From contig OX578145.1 of NCBI GenBank assembly GCA_951213105.1, positions 9,407,691 through 9,471,690 of the forward strand: a stretch of DNA of 64,000 nt, given 5' to 3'. Made by a program: the position numbers and the translations under genes. Origin of the DNA: Amaurobius ferox. Lineage: Eukaryota > Arthropoda > Arachnida > Araneae > Amaurobiidae. Below, in pieces: positions 57,313-64,000 of the stretch. Position 1 is the stretch's first letter. Every line of letters begins with the position of its first letter. A model generated the notes under the pieces. It did not search any database. It was not told the origin of the DNA and saw only the letters and a program-made list of their open reading frames with translations.

Positions 57313-59939
57313 AAATACAAACAATTTTGTCCAAACTGCTGCATGTGGGACAAAAATTTCGTTAGGTAGTTGAAAGTAAATATGTAATGGTACGAACCAG
57401 TTTCGGAAGTAGAATGAAAACAAAACCTAATATGTTTAGTCCAGTTATTATCAAACTGGTCGGGTTATTAACACTCGGCACATTGCTTCTCCGTGTGGGA
57501 GATTGCGGCTCAAGCACGTATCCAGAAAAAAATTCGACAGGGAGCCCATAATTTCTCGATGAAAATATAACATTATAGAAGCCAAAAGTAGACCCCCCCC
57601 CCCCCCCCGAATTTTTCGAACATTTTTTTTTCGAAAATTAACTATATAAAAACAGCGTTATGGATTAAATGCTTATTTAAATGGAATTTTTCTCTTTAGA
57701 AGCTAATGTCTTCATGTATAAGACGCTAATATGCACCGTTCACGCAATATTTTATCTTTTTCGACTTAAAATGACAAATATTCATAACAAATATACTATG
57801 ATTCATAACAGATACTATGGAAAAGGTAAATGTTTTGTAAATACTTTTATCTTAATACTATTTATCTTACTTTTATTCTAAATGAATGTAGAAATTATAA
57901 ACTATTATTTAGAAATTATCAGCAGACGTTCTCGACATATTAGAAATGTTCCTTTTTTTTTCACATAGAGCGCTACATCTCTTAACAAATTGAGCAAATT
58001 GAATGAAATTTGGTATGATTTTTTAATCAACAAATATCAAAAGCAGAAGCCCATGTATTATCGATCGAGGAGGGAACTCACCTTTAATTTTATGAGTTTT
58101 TTTTTTTTTTTTTTTTTGAAAATCTGAAAAATGTTATAAAAACGAAATGGCTATTTATGCAACAAATCGTAACAATTTTAATTGTACTTTTTATTTAAAA
58201 ATGAAAGACAAAACTTGTACAGCGATAAGTTGCGCCGTTCTTGAGATATTGCCATTTTATTTAAATATAAAACTTGATAATGAAACTGTTACAGTTTTTA
58301 TCAAAAAAAAAATTATAAACATATAATAAATATAATTTTTTTTTTATCAAATCACCGAGTGTTCTGTAAGTTATTTTGATTAATAAATATAAACTATTTT
58401 AATATTTATCACGAGCCATCCTCGAGATATATTAAATTTTACTTTTCCGTAGGGAGCGCGATATCTTTCTAAATAGTTATGTGAATTAGATAATATGTAT
58501 GCTTATTTTAATAGGCAAAAATAATAAGCTTATTGGAGATCCTTTCTAGAATCAAAGGTTTTTCTCTAATCGCAATAATTTTCTTTTAGATGTAATTTAG
58601 AGGAAGAAATCCAATAAGTCGATTTTGGAATCTATCACAAACTGCCTTCATACATTTTTAAATAATGCACGCATAAACGCATTCTTCATTTCGCGACATT
58701 TTTAATTGTATGCAGCGTGTTGAATGTGAACTTACTTTGAAGACATTTGATTAATTGTATTTAGGAAAATGTTGCCCCAGTAGGAACCCAAACATAATAA
58801 TAACGTATGCCACCTAACTATAAGATTTCATGAAAATCCAATGACCAGTTTTTGCTCTATGCCAGACACATTTATTTACACATACAAGCTAAAATCCTTC
58901 GATTTGTGTTCTAAAATATTCAAATCCATCAAAAATTCGATTTGGAATTTTGATTTCTTTAAAATATTTCCTTCCATACATATATGTGTGACAACTCTTG
59001 GTCTAGTGATTATACGAACCACAAGAGTGGATCATTCCGTGAGATGTTCGATTAATGATCGATTCGATTATGTTCGATTAATGTTCGATTAATGTTCGAT
59101 TCAATTATGTTCGTTTCTAAGCTCAAGTAGTATTTATAGACTGTTTATGAGCTTACTCATGTTTTTCGAGCATGTAACGTAAGTACAATGCAGTTTTACT
59201 TCGGAAAATCTTTCCTTGGCAATATGATTCTGTTATGCTCTTGTCTCGAAAAATCTCCAAGATTCTATATGCATTGTATACGGAGAGCAAAAACTGAAGA
59301 ATTCTCCAAAAAAATGAAAAATTTCAAAACTGAAAAAGTAAAATATCAAAACTAAAGATAGCACTTATTTTAACACAGCTTATTACCAAACGCAGCTGCC
59401 TTTTTCAGTGGAAATAAAATTAATGTTTTCTTAATTACTTTCCGTTAAACCCCCAAAATGCAATTTTTTTTTATCTTCAACGTCCAATGAAATCTATTGC
59501 ATTTACTTTAAATTTTGTTTGTTGAATCACTGCAGGTATTTTTGCATTGTAATTTCTGACTTTTTTTTTTTCGTTTCATGCTTTTTATTTTCTTTCTAAA
59601 GTAAAAAAAGAAAAAACGTTTTCGAACACATATTTAAAAATCATGGAGATTTCAGGAACATTTTTAATAATAACTTAAATTTTCAGAATTCCATTTTTAA
59701 AATATAAAATTAAAATTATTTTCTCTTGTTGTAAAAAAATGCAATAGTATGTAGAAGACATTGAAACCAGACACAATTTAAAACCAGGAATTCATTTTAG
59801 CTTTAGCTGAAAAAATATTTATTTTTGTTAGTTATTTTTTGCCTGAAAAATTGCTTCAACTTATTAGATATGAAAGGTTGATATAATGTAAATATTAATA
59901 TAAGATTGTCTATAAAATCAAAGACAACAATAACAAAAA
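57313..59939. other. No gene seen; old repeats
   Basis: C run at 57593-57609. CTCGAGATAT-type units near 57920, 58225 and 58420 relate to those at 2-3 kb. A short cluster of TGTTCGATTAA repeats lies at 59045-59110. No coding sequence supported. Confidence 0.45.
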
Positions 59940-60570
59940 AATAGGTTTAAAAGTCTTTTATTAAAATCTCCATTTTACGTCGTACAAAATCACACGGCCA
60001 TAGCGTTTTTTGGCACTATTATGTCCTTCATCAGTGGCAAATTGAAAACAAGGTGCGAACATGTGCTTAAATATTGGTCATAACCGCCAGGCAAAATTTA
60101 CATATCAATCAATTTACATTTTTATATTTTTATGTACGAGGCATTTAAAATATTATTTAATTATAAAATACAAATTACAATAAAAGGAAAAGGTTCATAA
60201 ATGAAATGGTAACCCATAGGAATGTCGTCAAAAAACGAAATAAAGCAACTATTAAATTTTCAAAAAATCATATAAAAGTTTGACATGTAGTGAGTCGAGA
60301 ACGAGACGCCAAGCATAACTAAAGGTCTGAATGGGATCAAAATTACAAATTGACTCACTGTAAAGATAAATCAAAAATAATTCATAAAGTTATATATTAC
60401 GGGGGTTATTGCAGCTAATCAAAAGAAAAGTTTTATAAGGTTGAAAATTATCGTTAATAACATACTGGGCGAGAGCCGTGGACAGTTTACCATTTTTAAC
60501 ATCGCGAACATGTTCAGCTAAACGAATACCGATAGTACGCTTGTTGTACTAACAATGTAGAATTTAAAGT
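59940..60570 (-). pseudogene. Canonical PLE 3' end: GIY-YIG remnant and terminal region
   Basis: On the minus strand about 60545-60430 encodes KRTIGIRLAEHVRDVKNG and STALAQYVIND, typical of the helix after YVGKT in the C-terminal GIY-YIG endonuclease of canonical PLEs. Downstream (60140-59940) is the terminal region shared with 47.7 kb, with CTGATGA (60034-60028) and a terminal AATAAAAGAC. No RT was found to the right, so the copy is 5'-truncated. Confidence 0.72.
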
Positions 60571-62514
60571 TATTTTCGGGAGATAAAAGGAGACAACGTC
60601 TCCTTTTTGTTTCTTCACCTTCTTTATTACCCTGTAAAATTTTACAAAAAAACATCAATTCCGTTTTATACTTTTGACTATTTAGGCAGTTACGCTATAA
60701 CTCTTTGGGGACATTCAGTTCTCTGACCTAACCATACTGACATAGTTTAAATGCTATTTGTGATAAGTTCGACTCAGCAGCGACATAAAGTGAAGTGTGT
60801 TTTTAAAATTACAGAAGGCAATTTTTCTATCCAGTCAAACTGAGGTTATAAAAATGAAATGTACGCAGAACCGAAGAGAAACAGCTTACACGTTCCTTTT
60901 CAATACGAAATACATTCATACAAACTCGCAGCAGGATGGATGTCACAAAAAATAGCCATGCGAACTATAAATGGGCTGTTCCATATTTAAGATATCTGAA
61001 ATGGGCAGTACACGACTTTCGCTACATAATTCACTGATTTTATTTCCTTCACCTCAAAATAGTGATATGCTTTTAGTTATGTAATTTTTTTATTTAATTC
61101 GATTTGGAATATCATTACTATGCCAGCCATCTCATTAATCATCATACGTAAAGTTGCAAAATGGTCATATAACAATACTATTGGTAATGAATTAGCATCG
61201 CTTATATTTGAAATTGGGCGTTTTGGGTGATTTTTGGGTCAAATTGAATCACTTCAGGAAAAATCCACATCAAAATACAGTTAATATCTGGTAAAATAAA
61301 TTACAATTACTGTTTGTTTGGCATTAAATATGTATATTTGAAAATGCATAAATGCACTCGGCTGCTTTACAGTGGAGATGAAACGTCTGCGATTGGACCA
61401 AAAGTACCTACTGTCGAATTATAGTTCGCTATGAGGCAAAGAAAGAATAGATTTGATTTGTCAAAATGGCGAAAAATGGGATTTTAGACTTTGAAAATTT
61501 AATTATTTTTAAACTAATTCGAATTTTTAAAATCCCGACGACATGCACATTACGAGCTTATATGTAGTCAATTTCGCCGCTATCCGTCGCTCCAATTTAT
61601 CGAAACAGACGACGATGACAGACAGAAACACAAACATGTTTTGTAAGATGTCATGGTTAAAAACAAATCCTTTAAAAAAATTGTCCCAAACGATTGATTG
61701 CGTTTAAAATTATCCAGTATTCTCTGATTATAATCGTACCAAATTGCGTTCGAAAAGCTCCATTCATTTGAGAAATATTATGTACGCACGCATACCCCCC
61801 CCCCCCCCCTCCACATTACACACAAACATCCAGACCTCAAAAATGTTCGATTCTAGTTCTGGAATACTTAAAACATTAAAATTCAGCAAAAACTATAATT
61901 TGACTTTCTTTTTTACTCCGTCACATTGCTCTCCCCTATACATTTGACTATGTGTGGATACGATATGGAAAAAAACAACCCGCCTCTTTTTTGCGAAATG
62001 ACCCGCAAAAATGGGCCGTATCCACTCTAGCTGAAAAACTAATAGATCAAATTTCACAAAATTTGGTAGATAAGTCACTTGTGGGTTACCTTGGTCTGGT
62101 GCTGATTAGATTTTGGTACGATTCGGAAAAAAGTAACTTACCCTTTTTTTTTTTTTGCTAAATGTCCTGCAAAAATCGTCAAAATCTAAAATAAAAAACT
62201 ACATATGCTCAAATATATCAATTAAACGCTTGTTTTATACACAATCTTTACCAATGAAAATAATAAACATATTCCAAACAAACTGTACTCTATAATGCTA
62301 ATATAAAGGAATATCATGCTTGACGTTTTTCTAAAATCTGTATTACTTCTTTTCTTGTAATATTTTTAAATTCGTAAGCGTTTAAACTTATTTTATAATT
62401 TCAGTGTATATTTCTTGTATTATTTTAGCAAGTTCATTTACCATTTATATTTTATGCAAATTTGTTTTAAAATGGTCTCTCTATATATAAACATTCTATG
62501 CTTTTACCACTCAT
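60571..62514. other. No gene; repeat fragments
   Basis: A perfect hairpin AAAGGAGAC-AAC-GTCTCCTTT is at about 60587-60607. Bases 60950-61330 and 62040-62260 carry fragments related to family B. A C run is at 61796-61809. ORFs are unrecognised. Confidence 0.45.
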
Positions 62515-62622
62515 GTAGCCACTGATGAAGGTCGTATATACGTCCGAAAGCGCTCTGTCAGTTTTAACAATGTTTTGCACGTCTTTTAGGATGTTAAATA
62601 AAAGACCTTTCGTTTAAAAAAA
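62515..62622 (+). repeat. PLE terminal fragment with hammerhead-like motif
   Basis: GCCACTGATGAAGGTCGTAT then ACGTCCGAAAGCGC (62522-62552), followed about 40 nt later by TTAAATAAAAGACC and a poly(A) run. Same layout as the terminal regions at 47.7 and 60.0 kb, but clearly diverged. Confidence 0.6.
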
Positions 62623-62989
62623 AAAAAAAACGTTTTGTCCTTGGTTTTAACTATTAGCATATTTTATAATTTAAAATAAAAACTGATATTACCATTTTTA
62701 AATAAATTGAAAATTATACCTGCTTTAATTTTTTATCACGTACAGAATTGAAGAGGGCCCCGTCCCCGTACGTTAATCAAGCTCTGTGGGCGACATCACA
62801 GAGAGTGTCCATGTAAAACGATCATGATCGCCATTGAGATCCTTATTACTATTGCATCATACATTAATATATAGTAGGGAGAACTTCATGATCACTCAAT
62901 GAGTTAGAATAAATGGCTACCTGCTATCATTTGGAAATCGGCAGTCCTATGGAAGTAGGTACAAGCTCTGTAGGTTTTATCTCATTCAT
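62623..62989. other. No gene seen
   Basis: AT-rich grading into moderately GC-rich sequence (62750-62830). No feature supported. Confidence 0.4.
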
Positions 62990-63160
62990 GCTCTTAGTGA
63001 ATGAGTGCCCTCCGTATTGGAACAGATCAGAATACGTGCAAAGTCACTTCACAACAACAAAAAGTGTTAAAAATATAAAGAGCCTCGCTGTCCCAACCGG
63101 GAATCGAGCCCTGGATCTCCGAACTGGCCAACCGACGCTCTACCGTTGAGCTACTGGGAA
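62990..63160 (-). mobile_element. tRNA-derived SINE, third family, minus copy
   Basis: On the minus strand from 63160: CCCAGTAGCTCAACGGTAGAGC (A box within), then GGTTGGCCAGTTCGGAGATC, then the B box GGCTCGATTCC (63110-63100), then CGAGGCTCTTTA and a body. The head matches the plus copy at 63695. The anticodon arm does not pair, so it is a SINE head or tRNA relic. The left boundary is approximate. Confidence 0.7.
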
Positions 63161-63694
63161 GAAATGCCAAGCTGTTATCGTCGAAGTGAACTCTGCAAAG
63201 GGAAATCGCCTTTTTAAGCCAAAATGTTTGAACATCCCTCTTCTAGAAATTGGTAAAATATAGTTTCATAAATTGACTCGCGCAAAGAGACTTAATATTT
63301 TAACAGACTCAATCACGCAGCTTCCTCGCCAGTCGTTTTTATTTACGCAGCGTATATTTTCCCTCGTCCAGATCCCAAATGACGACCCATAAAAATGGCC
63401 CTCTCTCCACTCGCCAGAAGACGAATCTTGGTCAGCCCCAGAATCCCAATGACATACAAAGCGTATAAACAATGGCTGCGGTCCTCGTAAAATCGGACGT
63501 TCGGGTGAAGGCAATGCTGCTAATGGATACCGAGCAAAATGACAAGACACTAAATTTGGAACTGTGGGCTTTCAGAAGAATAGCCAGAGTAGGAGAAAAA
63601 CGAGGAAACTAGAGAGGGCATTCGGGTTATAGGGAATGTCTATTTCTCCTGTACAGCTACAGAGTCCACTTCGGCGATAAGAGTTTGCAATTTT
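63161..63694. other. Spacer between two divergent SINE heads; unrecognised short ORFs
   Basis: Moderately GC-rich. A minus ORF (63266-63550, 94 codons) and a plus ORF of about 46 codons starting at ACAATGGCTGCGG (about 63473) overlap. The plus ORF has a good start context but no recognisable domain. Confidence 0.3.
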
Positions 63695-63850
63695 GTCCCA
63701 GTAGCTCAACGGTAGAGAATCGGTTGGCCACTTCGGAGATCCAGGGTTCGATTCCCGCTGGGAGCGGCGAGGCTCTTTACAATGGCGCCCGAGCAAATTA
63801 ACCCTGTAGGTTAGCGCAAAGATGTCGGTGGTCTGAAAGTGACCCTACTA
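63695..63850 (+). mobile_element. tRNA-derived SINE, third family, plus copy
   Basis: GTCCCAG at 63695 pairs with CTGGGA at 63758-63763 (six of seven acceptor pairs). A box TAGCTCAACGG (63702-63712) and B box GGTTCGATTCC (63745-63755) are good. The loop TTGGCCA would give anticodon GGC, but the anticodon stem does not pair and the T arm is one base short, so it is not a functional tRNA. The body starts CGAGGCTCTTTAC as in the minus copy. The peptide RESNPGSPKW read on the other strand is a by-product. Confidence 0.72.
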
Positions 63851-64000
63851 CGACTAGCACGGATTGAGTGGATTCTGGAAGATGGAGCGCCCATTTCAAA
63901 TTCAGAGAATAATGACCCCTCGGGATACTTACCTGGGTAAAAACAGTAGCAGCAGGAGGCTAACCTGAAGTAAAAATAGCAGAAAGTGGTCAGACACGTG
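63851..64000. other. Right edge of window; no gene
   Basis: Contains ATACTTACCTGG (63925-63936), identical to the first 12 bases of U1 snRNA, without further similarity. It may be SINE body. Confidence 0.3.

Noticed and set aside
62913..63149. 78-codon ORF ending near NRALDLRTGQPT
   Set aside because: Antisense reading of a tRNA-SINE head; such peptides are common annotation artefacts.
63695..63764. Functional tRNA gene (possible anticodon GGC)
   Set aside because: Acceptor pairing and A/B boxes are good, but the anticodon stem does not pair and the T arm is one base short; a second diverged copy shares extra SINE body.

Overview
This is AT-rich, gene-poor animal nuclear DNA with a very high density of transposable elements. 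The mix suggests an arthropod, most likely a spider or another arachnid. The pointers are several Penelope-like retroelements (PLEs) with an N-terminal GIY-YIG domain and a CxC linker (the Naiad arrangement, known to be abundant in spiders), a P-element/THAP9-type transposon, Polinton DNA polymerase debris, mariner debris, several tRNA-derived SINEs, TTAA-targeting inverted-repeat elements and many (TA)n microsatellites. The taxon is inferred, not proven. There is no bacterial-style gene organisation.

Layout. 0-3.3 kb: a 61-bp insertion with target duplications, a fold-back element carrying a nested SINE, and old dispersed repeats. 3.6-7.3 kb: a nearly complete P-like DNA transposon with one uninterrupted 845-codon THAP transposase on the minus strand; a related unoccupied copy of its target lies at about 18 kb. 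7.3-15 kb: local duplications, a GC-rich island, a 24-bp minisatellite, a candidate piggyBac-type element and SINE pieces. 15.5-17.5 kb: a Naiad-like PLE with an inverted partner fragment head-to-head. 18.3-18.9 kb: mariner-type transposase remnant. 21-31 kb: a PLE complex made of an EN+RT copy, a 2-kb repeat nested in its 3' region, a shared pseudo-LTR, a 5'-truncated second copy, a second pseudo-LTR, a (TA)n tract and a third, inverted, internally deleted copy. 31.4-32.4 kb: decayed Polinton/Maverick protein-primed DNA polymerase. 33-47.7 kb: tandem and dispersed repeats, including an 863-bp TTAA element whose empty target survives in an adjacent tandem copy, and a damaged second copy. 47.7-64 kb: pieces of a canonical PLE with hammerhead-like motifs, a 245-bp TTAA MITE, a fourth copy of the 2-kb repeat family and two divergent tRNA-SINE heads at the right edge.

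The only plausible host protein gene is small: a single-exon, minus-strand ORF of 111 codons (49137-49472) with a hydrophobic N-terminus, a good start context, CRE and CCAAT boxes upstream and an AATAAA downstream. The THAP transposase is the only long intact coding sequence, but one expected catalytic Asp is a His. All other coding segments are broken transposon genes.

Points most worth following: the 61-bp structured insertions with 11-14 bp target duplications and paired base changes; the hammerhead-like motif with paired stem changes in Naiad-like pseudo-LTRs; the filled/empty site pairs for the P-like element and the TTAA element; the PLE 3' ends abutting (TA)n tracts; and the small secreted-protein candidate.
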